Assembly (NCBI GenBank): GCA_013322215.1
Contig: JAAMEZ010000044.1
Span: 1-64,000 of the forward strand
Length of the DNA: 64,000 nt
DNA from: Martinezella rhizogenes
GTDB lineage: Bacteria > Pseudomonadota > Alphaproteobacteria > Rhizobiales > Rhizobiaceae
Direction of reading: 5' to 3'
The notes under the pieces were generated by a model that was not told where the DNA came from, searched no databases, and worked only from the letters and a program-made list of their open reading frames with translations. Shown here piece by piece: positions 33,957 to 42,946 of this stretch (positions are counted from its first letter, which is position 1; each line of letters begins with the position of its first letter). Both the position numbers and the translations under genes were made by a program.

Positions 33957-36900
33957 GTGGCCATCGCCCATTTCTCAGCCAGCATCGTCAGCCGCGGATC
34001 GGGCTGCAGTGCGGTGCTGTCTGCGGCCTACCGGCACTGCGCGAAGATGGAGTATGAGCGCGAGGCCCGAACCATCGACTACACCCGCAAGCAGGGCCTG
34101 CTGCACGAGGAGTTCTTGGTTCCCGCCGACGCCCCGAAATGGGTCCGCTCGCTGACCGCTGATCGTTCCGTCGCGGGGGCGTCGGAAGCCTTCTGGAACA
34201 AGGTGGAAGCGTTCGAGAAGCGTGCCGATGCGCAGCTTGCCCGCGACCTGACCATTGCCTTGCCCCTGGAACTTTCGGTGAAGCAGAACATCGCCCTGGT
34301 CCGGGATTTTGTCGAGAAACACATCCTGGCGAAAGGCATGGTCGCCGATTGGGTTTATCACGACAATCCCGGCAATCCGCATATCCATCTGATGACGACG
34401 TTGCGGCCGCTCTCCGACGACGGGTTCGGTTCGAAGAAGGTTGCGGTCATCGGTGAGGATGGCCAGCCGGTTCGGACGAAATCCGGCAAGATCCTCTACG
34501 AACTTTGGGCCGGTTCGACCGATGACTTCAACGTCTTGCGAGACGGATGGTTCGAGCGGTTGAACCATCACCTTGCGATTGGCGGTGTCGATATACGCAT
34601 CGATGGACGGTCCTATGAGAAGCAGGGTATCGATCTCGAACCCACCATACATCTTGGCGTCGGGGCCAAGGCGATCGAGCGGAAAGCGGAACAACAGGGT
34701 ATCCGCCCGGAACTGGAACGGATCGAGGTGAACGAGCAGCGACGCTCGGAAAACACCCGCCGGATACTGCGCAATCCTGCCATCGTGCTCGACCTGATCA
34801 CTCGAGAAAAGAGCGTCTTCGACGAACGCGATATAGCCAAGGTCTTGCATCGCTATATCGACGACCCCGCGCTCTTCCAGCAATTGATGTTGAAGATCAT
34901 CCTGAACCCGGACGTGTTGCGGCTGCAGCGCGAGACGATCGATTTCGCCACCGGCGAAAAGCTGCCGGCCCGCTATTCGACGCGAGCGATGATCCGGCTG
35001 GAAGCGACGATGGCGCGGCAGGCAATGTGGCTGTCGGACCGGGAGGGAAGGGGCGTTTCCCACTCCTCTTTGGACGCTACGTTCAAGCGGCATGAACGGC
35101 TGTCCGACGAGCAGAAAGCGGCGATCGAGCGCATTGCAGGACCTGCCCGTATCGCTGCCGTCGTCGGACGCGCCGGCGCCGGCAAGACCACGATGATGAA
35201 AGCTGCCCGCGAGGCGTGGGAACTGGCCGGATACCGCGTCGTTGGCGGAGCGCTTGCCGGCAAGGCGGCGGAGGGCCTGGAGAAGGAAGCGGGCATCGAA
35301 AGCCGCACGCTCGCGTCTTGGGAGCTGCGCTGGAACCGGGGCCGAGACGTTCTGGACGACAAGACGATCTTCGTCATGGACGAGGCCGGCATGGTGGCCT
35401 CGAAACAGATGGCCGGGTTTGTCGATGCGGTGGCAAGAGCAGGCGCGAAGATCGTGCTGGTCGGCGATCCCGAACAGCTTCAGCCGATCGAGGCCGGGGC
35501 CGCTTTCCGCGCCATCGTCGATCGCATTGGCTATGCCGAGCTCGAAACCATCTATCGCCAGCGCGAGGACTGGATGCGCAAGGCTTCGCTCGATCTCGCA
35601 CGCGGCAATGTCGAGAGGGCGCTCGTCGCATATCAGGGCCAGGGCAGGGTGCTTGGCTCGCGCCTGAAGTCCGAAGCCGTTGAAAATCTCATCGCCGATT
35701 GGAATAGGGATTACGATCAGACCAAAACGACGTTGATCCTCGCCCATCTGCGCCGCGACGTGCGCATGCTCAACGTCATGGCTCGCGAAAAGCTCGTCGA
35801 GCGCGGCATTGTCGGTGAAGGCCATACCTTCAAAACGGCTGACGGCGAACGCCGTTTCGATGCTGGTGACCAGATCGTCTTCCTGAAGAACGAAGGATCG
35901 CTCGGCGTCAAGAATGGAATGATCGGTCATGTCGTAGAGGCCGGCGCAAACCGCATTGTTGCAACGGTGGGCGAGGGCGATCAGCGCCGCCAGGTGATCG
36001 TCGAACAGCGGTTCTACAACAATCTCGATCACGGCTACGCGACGACGATCCACAAGTCTCAAGGAGCGACGGTCGATAGGGTCAAGGTGCTCGCTTCCTT
36101 GTCTCTGGATCGGCATCTAACCTACGTGGCGATGACCCGCCATCGTGAGGATCTGCAGCTCTATTACGGGACGAGATCCTTCTCCTTCAATGGCGGCCTG
36201 GCCAAGGTTCTCTCCCGGAGAAACGCCAAGGAGACGACGCTCGATTACGAGCGCGGCCAGCTCTATCGCGGGGCGCTGCGCTTCTCCGAGACGCGCGGCC
36301 TGAACATCGTCCAGGTTGCACGCACCTTGGTACGCGACCGGCTCGACTGGACACTGCGCCAGGAGGCGAAACTGGTCAATCTCGGCCGGCGTCTGGCTGC
36401 CTTCGCCGCGTACCTCGGCATCACCCAATCCCCGAACACTCCAACGACGAAGGAGGCCGCACCCATGGTCGCAGGCATCAAGACATTCGCTGGCTCTGTT
36501 GCCGATACGGTCGGTGACAAGCTTGGCACCGATCCCGCGCTGAAACGCCAACGGGAAGAAGTTTCCGCGCGTTTCGCTTACGTCTTCGCCGATCCCGAAA
36601 CCGCCTTCCGTGCGATGAACTTCGATGCGGTTCTGGCAGACAAGGAGATGGCGAAACAGATCCTACAAAAACTCGAGGCAGAGCCGGCGTCGCTCGGTCC
36701 ACTGAAAGGCAAGACCGGTATCCTCGCCACCAGGTCGGAGCGGGAGGCGCGTCGTGTCGCCGAGGTCAATGTTCCCGCCCTGAAGCGGGATCTCGAGCAA
36801 TATCTGCGGATGCGCGAAACGGTCACGCAAAGGCTGCAAGCGGACGAGCAGGCCCTGCGTCAGCGGGTTTCGATCGACATTCCGGCGCTGTCGCCGGCAG

Positions 36901-37259
36901 CGCGCGTGGTGCTGGAGCGGGTGCGCGACGCCATCGACCGAAACGACCTTCCGGCGGCGATGGCCTATGCGCTCAGCAATCGCGAAACAAAGCTTGAAAT
37001 CGACGGCTTCAACAAGGCGGTGACCGAACGCTTTGGCGATCGCACTCTGTTAAGCAACGCTGCCCGTGATCCCTCCGGAAAGCTGTACGAAGAGCTGTCT
37101 AAGGATATGAAGCCGGAGCAGAAGGAGCAGCTGAAACAAGCGTGGCCGGTGATGCGAACAGCGCAACAGGTTGCCGCCCATGAGCGTACCGTCCACTCGC
37201 TAAGACAAGCCGAGGGACAGCGTCTTACCCAGCGCCAAACGCCGGTGCTGAAGCAATGA
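33957..37259 (+). CDS. traA: TraA, relaxase-helicase of conjugative transfer
   Basis: 1100 residues, full length for rhizobial TraA. The N-terminal MobA/MobL relaxase domain (1-~250) starts MAIAHFSASIVSRGSGCSAV and has the metal-binding histidines in NPHIHLMTTLR at ~140. A RecD/TraI-like helicase follows with Walker A GRAGAGKTTMM at ~403 and VMDEAGMV. The C-terminal ~350 residues are less conserved. It nicks oriT, stays bound to the 5' end and unwinds the transferred strand. The start is GTG; stop overlaps traF by ATGA. First gene of traAFBH. Confidence 0.95.
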   Translation: MAIAHFSASIVSRGSGCSAVLSAAYRHCAKMEYEREARTIDYTRKQGLLHEEFLVPADAPKWVRSLTADRSVAGASEAFWNKVEAFEKRADAQLARDLTIALPLELSVKQNIALVRDFVEKHILAKGMVADWVYHDNPGNPHIHLMTTLRPLSDDGFGSKKVAVIGEDGQPVRTKSGKILYELWAGSTDDFNVLRDGWFERLNHHLAIGGVDIRIDGRSYEKQGIDLEPTIHLGVGAKAIERKAEQQGIRPELERIEVNEQRRSENTRRILRNPAIVLDLITREKSVFDERDIAKVLHRYIDDPALFQQLMLKIILNPDVLRLQRETIDFATGEKLPARYSTRAMIRLEATMARQAMWLSDREGRGVSHSSLDATFKRHERLSDEQKAAIERIAGPARIAAVVGRAGAGKTTMMKAAREAWELAGYRVVGGALAGKAAEGLEKEAGIESRTLASWELRWNRGRDVLDDKTIFVMDEAGMVASKQMAGFVDAVARAGAKIVLVGDPEQLQPIEAGAAFRAIVDRIGYAELETIYRQREDWMRKASLDLARGNVERALVAYQGQGRVLGSRLKSEAVENLIADWNRDYDQTKTTLILAHLRRDVRMLNVMAREKLVERGIVGEGHTFKTADGERRFDAGDQIVFLKNEGSLGVKNGMIGHVVEAGANRIVATVGEGDQRRQVIVEQRFYNNLDHGYATTIHKSQGATVDRVKVLASLSLDRHLTYVAMTRHREDLQLYYGTRSFSFNGGLAKVLSRRNAKETTLDYERGQLYRGALRFSETRGLNIVQVARTLVRDRLDWTLRQEAKLVNLGRRLAAFAAYLGITQSPNTPTTKEAAPMVAGIKTFAGSVADTVGDKLGTDPALKRQREEVSARFAYVFADPETAFRAMNFDAVLADKEMAKQILQKLEAEPASLGPLKGKTGILATRSEREARRVAEVNVPALKRDLEQYLRMRETVTQRLQADEQALRQRVSIDIPALSPAARVVLERVRDAIDRNDLPAAMAYALSNRETKLEIDGFNKAVTERFGDRTLLSNAARDPSGKLYEELSKDMKPEQKEQLKQAWPVMRTAQQVAAHERTVHSLRQAEGQRLTQRQTPVLKQ

Positions 37260-37786
37260 GGAAAAGACGGGTTCTCCTGTTTCTGACCGGCTCCGCCGTC
37301 ATCATATCCACACTGGCGGCGGCCGCGTTCACGGGCGGCTATCGGCTCAACCTGACCCCAAGCGAGCCGCTCGGCCTCTGGCGTATCGAGAAGCTTCAGC
37401 GTCCGGTCTCTATCGGCGATCTGGTGTTTTTATGCCCGCCCACGACAGCCGTTTTCGAAGAGGCGCGGCGGCGCGGATACCTGCGCCGAGGGCTGTGCCC
37501 CAGCGGATTTGCGCCGCTCATAAAGTCGGTCGCCGCACTTCCCGGACAGCGTGTCTACATCACCAATCACGTGCTCATCGATGGTCGCCTGGTTCCCGCA
37601 TCGTCTGTGTGGGACAGGGACGGCGAGGGCAGGGCAATCAACCCCGATCCCGGCGGTGTCGTGCCGCCGCACCATCTGTTTCTTCACTCACCGTTTGCGA
37701 GTTCTTATGACAGCAGATATTTTGGTCCGGTTCCAGATTCCGGTCTTCTCGGTCTGGCGCGGCAGGTCCTCACCTTCGATCCGTGA
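37256..37786 (+). CDS. traF: TraF, signal-peptidase-like conjugation protease
   Basis: 176 residues of the S26 (TraF/LepB-like) serine peptidase family. One N-terminal membrane helix is followed by the Ser36 motif TPSEPLGLW and Lys90 in LIKSVAALPGQ, the catalytic pair. In Ti/RP4 systems TraF matures and cyclises the pilin. The start overlaps the traA stop. Confidence 0.93.
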   Translation: MRKRRVLLFLTGSAVIISTLAAAAFTGGYRLNLTPSEPLGLWRIEKLQRPVSIGDLVFLCPPTTAVFEEARRRGYLRRGLCPSGFAPLIKSVAALPGQRVYITNHVLIDGRLVPASSVWDRDGEGRAINPDPGGVVPPHHLFLHSPFASSYDSRYFGPVPDSGLLGLARQVLTFDP

Positions 37787-37802
37787 TCGCGGTGGCGATC
37801 AT

Positions 37803-39002
37803 ATGACTGGTCGCTGGACATCCATCCTGCCGATCATCGCGGCCATTGCCTGCGGGTGGATCGGCTGGAGCGGCGAGGTGCTTTTTCTTCCGCTCGCCAT
37901 GTTCTTTCCTTTGCTCTGGGCGATGGCGTCGTCACGCTCGATCGCAGCGCTTGTGGCGGCGAGCTATTTCCTGGCCGCCTCCCGCGGGTTGCCGCAGGGT
38001 GTGACCAACTTCTATAGCGCCGATCTCTGGCCGGGGCTTTTGCTCTGGGTAGTGGCTTCCGCCTCCTTCGTTATCGTCCATGCAGTGCTCTGGACGAAAC
38101 ATCGTGGCGAAGACGCATCCCGGAGAAAAGGAACGGATGCGGCGAGGGCGCTACGCTATCTCATTGCAATAGTGCTTCTGGCGCTGCCGCCCTTCGGTAT
38201 CACTGGTTGGGCGCATCCCCTGACGGCTGCCGGAGTGCTGTTTCCCGGTTGGGGATGGTGGGGGCTTGTCGCGACCGCGATCCTGTTGGTCCTCATGACC
38301 GGTCGAAGATGGCAAATCGCGGTCGCAGTCCTTGCAGGACTTCACGTCTGGTCCGCCACGAACTGGACGCCCCCGAAACTGACACCCGGATGGATGGCCG
38401 TCGATCTGAAACGAGGGGAAGACCTTGGGCGCGATGGCTCGCTTAGCTATCACCTTGACCTGATCGCGACAGTGCGTCGGACGATTGCTGAGCAGCCGGA
38501 CGCACATGTTGCGGTGCTGCCCGAAAGTGCGCTCGGCTTCTGGACGCCGACCGTTGCGCGGCTCTGGCAGGAAGGTCTCCGTGGCTCGGACCTCACCGTC
38601 ATCGCTGGTGCTGCCGTCATCGATACCAGGGGCTATGACAATGTCATGGTGGGGATCTCGGCCGACGCAGCGAACATCCTCTATCGCGAGCGCATGCCGG
38701 TTCCCGGATCGATGTGGCAACCTTGGTTGCCATGGACCCGGCAAGGAGGTGGCGCGCGGGCCGACTTCTTCGGCAATCCGGTGGTCGATGTCGACGGAGT
38801 AAGAGTCGCGCCGCTGATTTGCTACGAGGAGCTCATTCTCTGGCCGGTCCTCCAATCGATGCTGCACTCGCCTGGGGTGCTCGTTGCCGTTGGCAACGGC
38901 TGGTGGACCGAAAGCACCTCGATCGTTGCCATCCAGAAAGCGAGCGTCTCAGCCTGGGCAAGGCTCTTCGACCTGCCCGTCGTTATGGCATTTAACACAT
39001 AG
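37803..39002 (+). CDS. traB: TraB, nitrilase-fold membrane protein of conjugation
   Basis: 399 residues. The first half has about five to six membrane helices; the second half is a carbon-nitrogen hydrolase (nitrilase) domain with VAVLPESALGFW (Glu) and PLICYEELI (Cys), resembling the C-terminal part of apolipoprotein N-acyltransferase. TraB aids conjugation in Ti plasmids; its substrate is not known. ATG 37803 is 16 bases after traF; the frame open from 37551 is a shadow. Confidence 0.92.
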   Translation: MTGRWTSILPIIAAIACGWIGWSGEVLFLPLAMFFPLLWAMASSRSIAALVAASYFLAASRGLPQGVTNFYSADLWPGLLLWVVASASFVIVHAVLWTKHRGEDASRRKGTDAARALRYLIAIVLLALPPFGITGWAHPLTAAGVLFPGWGWWGLVATAILLVLMTGRRWQIAVAVLAGLHVWSATNWTPPKLTPGWMAVDLKRGEDLGRDGSLSYHLDLIATVRRTIAEQPDAHVAVLPESALGFWTPTVARLWQEGLRGSDLTVIAGAAVIDTRGYDNVMVGISADAANILYRERMPVPGSMWQPWLPWTRQGGGARADFFGNPVVDVDGVRVAPLICYEELILWPVLQSMLHSPGVLVAVGNGWWTESTSIVAIQKASVSAWARLFDLPVVMAFNT

Positions 39003-39014
39003 GGAGTACCCGGG

Positions 39015-39647
39015 ATGCTCGATGCCGTCCTTAGCCACCAATGCGCCGATCCTTCCCTTAAGCCCGCGATCGTTGAGCAGTTCATCGCGAAGGCCGGATC
39101 GCAGGATCCGCTGGCTGTCACCGTACGCTCCGGCAACCGGGTGGTGCTCGTGCCGAAACCGACAACGCCGGAAGCGGCTCTGGCTCTGATCCGCGACAAT
39201 CTCGGACGCAACACCGTTCGCGTTGGCATCACCCAGTATCCGGCAGGGGTCGGGATCGTCGAGGCCGGTCAATTGCAGCCGGAAATGGTCGAGCCTTGTG
39301 AGAATATCCGCATGGGGACAGCACTGTTTGCCAAGGTCTTTCGCATCGTCATGAAATGGTATGGCAACCCCACGGCGAAAGACGTCTTGCCACAGGTCAT
39401 GGATGATGCGGTCATTGCCTGGCAGACAGGGTATTTCGAAGGGGTGGCGGTGTTTCGGGCGCCAGATCCCGGCGTGGAAAAGCCGTCCGAGCCAAGGCCT
39501 AGCGAGCAGCCCGGCGAAATGGATAAGGGCAAAGATGATCGGCCGCGGGACGATGAAGGCCCGGACACATCCGGCACGGACCCCCACAGCAATCCCTACG
39601 AAGCAGGAATGCCCATCGACCTCTCTGGAATTGGCGGCTCCCGATAG
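39015..39647 (+). CDS. traH: TraH, conjugal transfer protein
   Basis: 210 residues, MLDAVLSHQCADPSLKPAIV, with an N-terminal globular part and the ITQYPAGVG and PCENIRMGTALF blocks of rhizobial TraH, then a Pro/Glu/Asp-rich disordered tail. It begins 12 bases after traB. Exact role unknown; it closes the traAFBH operon. Confidence 0.9.
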   Translation: MLDAVLSHQCADPSLKPAIVEQFIAKAGSQDPLAVTVRSGNRVVLVPKPTTPEAALALIRDNLGRNTVRVGITQYPAGVGIVEAGQLQPEMVEPCENIRMGTALFAKVFRIVMKWYGNPTAKDVLPQVMDDAVIAWQTGYFEGVAVFRAPDPGVEKPSEPRPSEQPGEMDKGKDDRPRDDEGPDTSGTDPHSNPYEAGMPIDLSGIGGSR

Positions 39648-39711
39648 AGCCGAGCTTCCGCCCGGTCACGTGCGAAGCGGCGATCATGACGGGCTTCTCG
39701 AAAGGAATTCA

Positions 39712-40452
39712 ATGGAAAATCGAAAAAGACGGTCACGATTGGCTCGGTCGTTGGCGATCTTGCAAAAGGCAGGGAGCGAGGCGGATTTGAATGCTGCCGT
39801 CGCTGATATTCGAGACCGCTATCAATTTGCTCATCTGGTCTTCTTGCTGGTCCGCTTCGCAAACCGAGCAGACACGTTCCCCTGGTATTGCACAACATAT
39901 CCAGAGGAATGGACATCGCTTTATCTTCGGAAGAATTACTTCGAGATCGATCCCGTCATCGAGCTTTACAAGACCGGGCTCCTGCCCGTCGATTGGTCGG
40001 GCCTTGATCGGCGATCTGCAAGAACACGCGGCTTTTTCCGGGAGGCGAACGCATTCGGTGTCGGTCGGCACGGCGTAACGGTCCCGGTCAGGGGACCGAG
40101 CGGCGAGCGCAGCCTGCTTTCCGCGACATCGAACCTGCCGTGGCGCGAATGGCGGAAATTACGTGCTTCAAGCAGCCACGAACTTCAGGTGCTTTCCTGC
40201 TATCTGCATGAGAAAGTTCTCACCGTCTCGGGTCTAAGAAAAAACGGCGGCTACCGAAAACTTTCCAGACGCGAGCAGGAGTGCCTTCAACTTCTTGCAA
40301 GCGGCATGGTTCCGAAGCGCATTGCTGCGAGATTGCAGATTTCGGAGGATGCCGTGCGGCTCTATCTCAGGCTAGCCAGACGCAAACTCGATGCGACGAC
40401 GATCTATCAGGCGATCGCAAGAGCAAGCTTTCTTGAGCTGGTCCAACCGTGA
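39712..40452 (+). CDS. LuxR-family AHL-type regulator behind traH
   Basis: 246 residues with an N-terminal autoinducer-binding domain and a C-terminal LuxR HTH (LSRREQECLQLLASGMVPKR). The residues that bind acyl-homoserine lactone in TraR (W57, Y61, D70, W85) are present at W67, Y71, D80 and W95, so it probably binds an AHL. It is clearly different from the true TraR at 57974-58678. AAAGGAATTCA lies before the ATG, 64 bases after traH; co-transcription with tra genes is likely. No luxI-type synthase is next to it. Confidence 0.85.
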   Translation: MENRKRRSRLARSLAILQKAGSEADLNAAVADIRDRYQFAHLVFLLVRFANRADTFPWYCTTYPEEWTSLYLRKNYFEIDPVIELYKTGLLPVDWSGLDRRSARTRGFFREANAFGVGRHGVTVPVRGPSGERSLLSATSNLPWREWRKLRASSSHELQVLSCYLHEKVLTVSGLRKNGGYRKLSRREQECLQLLASGMVPKRIAARLQISEDAVRLYLRLARRKLDATTIYQAIARASFLELVQP

Positions 40453-40608
40453 TAAGACGCAAAGATGAACTGTCGACAAATGTCTCGCGAGCGGGGTCGA
40501 TCAATTTGACGATGCGGCCGCCCCAGGTTTCATTTTCGTCTTGAGGAAGCAAATCTGCGTATTGCATTTTGCGATACGAACCGTTATCTTTCGCTCAAGG
40601 AGAACGTC

Positions 40609-40908
40609 ATGGCTACGACCGTCGAACGCAAGGAATACCCGATCGCAATGCGTCTGCCAGCCGCGGACGTTGCAATGATTGATCGTGCGGCCACTCTACG
40701 CGGCCGATCGCGTACCGACTTTGTGCGCGATGCCGCCGTGCGCGCGGCTGAAGAAGTCGTCATGGAGCAGCGGCTGGTCCGCATGAGTCCTGAAGGATTC
40801 GCAGATTTCATGGAAATCCTGTCTCGTCCCGCAGTTCCGGTTCCTGAGATTGTGGAGCTTGCCAAGCGACCCGCCCCCTGGGAGCCGGGTTATAAGCCGA
40901 AGCGATAA
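40609..40908 (+). CDS. DUF1778 antitoxin, TacA-like
   Basis: 99 residues, MATTVERKEYPIAMRLPAAD, with a ribbon-helix-helix N-terminus (MIDRAATLRGRSRTDFVRDAAVRAAEEV) typical of DUF1778/TacA antitoxins, and a toxin-binding tail (LAKRPAPWEPGYK). AAGGAGAACG is placed before the ATG. It directly precedes its GNAT toxin partner and should repress the shared promoter. Confidence 0.9.
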   Translation: MATTVERKEYPIAMRLPAADVAMIDRAATLRGRSRTDFVRDAAVRAAEEVVMEQRLVRMSPEGFADFMEILSRPAVPVPEIVELAKRPAPWEPGYKPKR

Positions 40909-40911
40909 GCC

Positions 40912-41418
40912 GTGGCTTTATCAGCGCCTGAACCGCTCACTGCCGCGCATGATGTTTCCGAATTCTCCTGCGGCAAGCCGACGCTCGATCACTGGCTGAA
41001 AACACGCGCTCTCTCCAATCAGCAGAAGGGCTTCACCGCCGTCCTCGTCGTTCATGAGGCAGGGCGCGTCGTCGGTTATTACGGTTTGGCGCCGACTGCC
41101 GTAGTACCGGCGATCCTCCCGCGCTCAATTCGCACCGGACAACCGCCTGATCCAGTTCCCTGCCTTCTTCTTGGCCAGCTCGCAACAGACGAAGCCTGGG
41201 CTGGGCAGGGGATCGGAACAGGATTGGTCAAGCACGCGCTCCAGCGCTGTGCTCAAGCCGCCACGCTGATCGGTGGGCGGGCCTTGATGGTCAATGCCGT
41301 CGACGAGGCCGCCGCCGAATTCTGGCGCCGGCGAGGATTCATTCCTTCAAAGGACGATACGCTCATCCTATTTCGCTCGATCGCGGACATCGCGGCATCC
41401 TTGGACGATCTCAGCTAA
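40912..41418 (+). CDS. GNAT toxin, TacT-like
   Basis: 168 residues starting at GTG, three bases after the antitoxin. GNAT motifs: LLLGQLATDEAWAGQGIGTGLV (acetyl-CoA loop QGIGTG) and the toxin hallmark FSCGKPTLDHWLK at the N-terminus. TacT toxins acetylate aminoacyl-tRNA and stop translation. The usual Tyr in the FYxxxGF motif is Trp here (AEFWRRRGF), so activity may differ. Confidence 0.9.
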   Translation: MALSAPEPLTAAHDVSEFSCGKPTLDHWLKTRALSNQQKGFTAVLVVHEAGRVVGYYGLAPTAVVPAILPRSIRTGQPPDPVPCLLLGQLATDEAWAGQGIGTGLVKHALQRCAQAATLIGGRALMVNAVDEAAAEFWRRRGFIPSKDDTLILFRSIADIAASLDDLS

Positions 41419-41776
41419 TCAATTTACTGGGAAATAGGTCCTTTCATCATTTCCCCTAGCAGGGGAGGGTCGATCGCCCGCATGCGCTGAACGGGCGGAA
41501 AAGAAGACCGACTGTGGGGATGATGGCGCATGGGAACAATGCCGCGCCGCGTCATATCGGACGCATTCATCGCATGCTTTTGAGGAGGCAAAACGCCGAG
41601 TCGATCTCCCAATATCGGTAGATTGTATCGAGGCGACTTGCGATCAACCCTAGGACATCATGTGCAAGCGTGAACCGCACCCTCGACGGGGTGTGATTTG
41701 ACGAAGTGCCGAGGCTCGTTCCGAAAATCGGATTGGGCGACAGCTGTTCCTTTGGCTCAACGACGAGGCTCGCGCG
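41419..41776. other. Gap before the methyltransferase gene, with an interrupted coding extension
   Basis: No RNA gene or terminator was recognised. From an ATG at 41660 a frame runs into the methyltransferase gene and is interrupted only by one TGA at 41699-41701. Between that TGA and 41777 the translation (for example RQLFLWLNDEARA) looks genuinely coding. See the methyltransferase entry. Confidence 0.5.
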
Positions 41777-42817
41777 ATGGTGGATCGGGAGATCATGGAG
41801 TCCTGGCGGAATGCTCCGCGTCTCAATTCGTTCGCAGGCTTCTTTGAACGAACCGCCAGCGGGCTTGAAGGTGCGCCCGATCTGAGCAGACCGGAGCCCG
41901 AGATGGATCTTCTATCGTTCGATCTCGATTGCATGACGTTCTGGGATGCCCACCGGCGTTTGTGGGGACATTTCGACAGTCATTATTTCGCGAGCATTCC
42001 CTATCGACTTGAGGAGGAATGCCGCCTTGGCCCGGCAATGCTGTTATTCGGTCACCAGGCATGGGCGCGCAGTGGACAGGCGGCGACAATCTACACTTTG
42101 GGGGCCGGCGCCGGCACGCTTGCAAGAACCCTGGCAAAATTAGGTGACGGGCGACTGAAAACCCTCTGCTGCAGTCCCACAGACGGCAACCGTGTCTGCT
42201 TTTTTGCTCGCATAGGCAGCGAAGACGCTCATTTTCATCATGGACCATTCTTCGAACTGGATGACGAGCGCTATGCCACGGATGAAAATCTTCGGCCTTT
42301 CCGGGACGGATATGACATTCTCTTCGAGGACACGACGTTCCAGATGTACAGTCCCGATCGAGAAAGCCAGCTTGACTTCATCGCCCCCCGACTTCGGCCC
42401 GGCGGACTGCTGGTGCAGCTACAAAAGCTCAGCCAGCCGAACATCGACAGCTACCTCGAACGGGAGCGTCAAAAGGATGAGTTGTTCAAACCTCGATTTT
42501 TCTCCAACGGCCAAATTGCCACGAAGAAGCGCGATGTCCTTGATACGATGATGGACCTTCAGGTTGATCTGAAGGCATCGGTATCAGCTCTCCGCTCGTA
42601 TTTTCGTTACGCCGTCCTCACCTGGAATAGCGGCAACTTCTACACGATCGTCTCATCCAACTCGCTGAAGTCCTTAGGCAACTTTGTCGCTTCGATGGTG
42701 AGACCGGCCATCCCGCCGGAGTTTTGTTATGAAGACTTGCCACACGTTCTCGTAAATGCCGGCAAAGATCCGATTCCGTCGGATTGGGCGTGGCGAGCCC
42801 CACGGGTTCCCTTTTGA
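41777..42817 (+). CDS. Class I SAM-methyltransferase-like protein of unknown pathway
   Basis: 346 residues from the first usable ATG. A Rossmann methyltransferase core is visible: motif I IYTLGAGAGTLARTLA (GxGxG) at ~110-125, acidic DILFEDTTFQMY (motif II/III region) and LRPGGLLVQL (post motif). Substrate unknown. In-frame coding sequence seems to continue upstream to 41702, behind a TGA at 41699-41701, so the natural start may have been ATG 41660 before a nonsense mutation, or a non-standard start is used. It forms a same-strand cassette with the next two genes. Confidence 0.65.
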   Translation: MVDREIMESWRNAPRLNSFAGFFERTASGLEGAPDLSRPEPEMDLLSFDLDCMTFWDAHRRLWGHFDSHYFASIPYRLEEECRLGPAMLLFGHQAWARSGQAATIYTLGAGAGTLARTLAKLGDGRLKTLCCSPTDGNRVCFFARIGSEDAHFHHGPFFELDDERYATDENLRPFRDGYDILFEDTTFQMYSPDRESQLDFIAPRLRPGGLLVQLQKLSQPNIDSYLERERQKDELFKPRFFSNGQIATKKRDVLDTMMDLQVDLKASVSALRSYFRYAVLTWNSGNFYTIVSSNSLKSLGNFVASMVRPAIPPEFCYEDLPHVLVNAGKDPIPSDWAWRAPRVPF

Positions 42818-42946
42818 AACAGCAATCGCATCCGGATTGCGGCGCAATCAAAATCACTTTTTGCGGAACGAGGGCGGCAATATATGAGCGGGCAGCGGTC
42901 GAACGGCAATTGGGGTTCCAGTAGCGCTGCGGAGGTAAGAAGGACC

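Noticed and set aside
33975..36116. Very long minus-strand open frame (713 codons) opposite traA
   Set aside because: It lies antisense to the relaxase/helicase motifs of TraA, has no recognisable domain, and is a typical shadow of GC-rich coding sequence.
41699..41701. TGA read as selenocysteine in the methyltransferase gene
   Set aside because: No SECIS-like hairpin directly follows and no selenoprotein family fits; a nonsense mutation or a later start is simpler.
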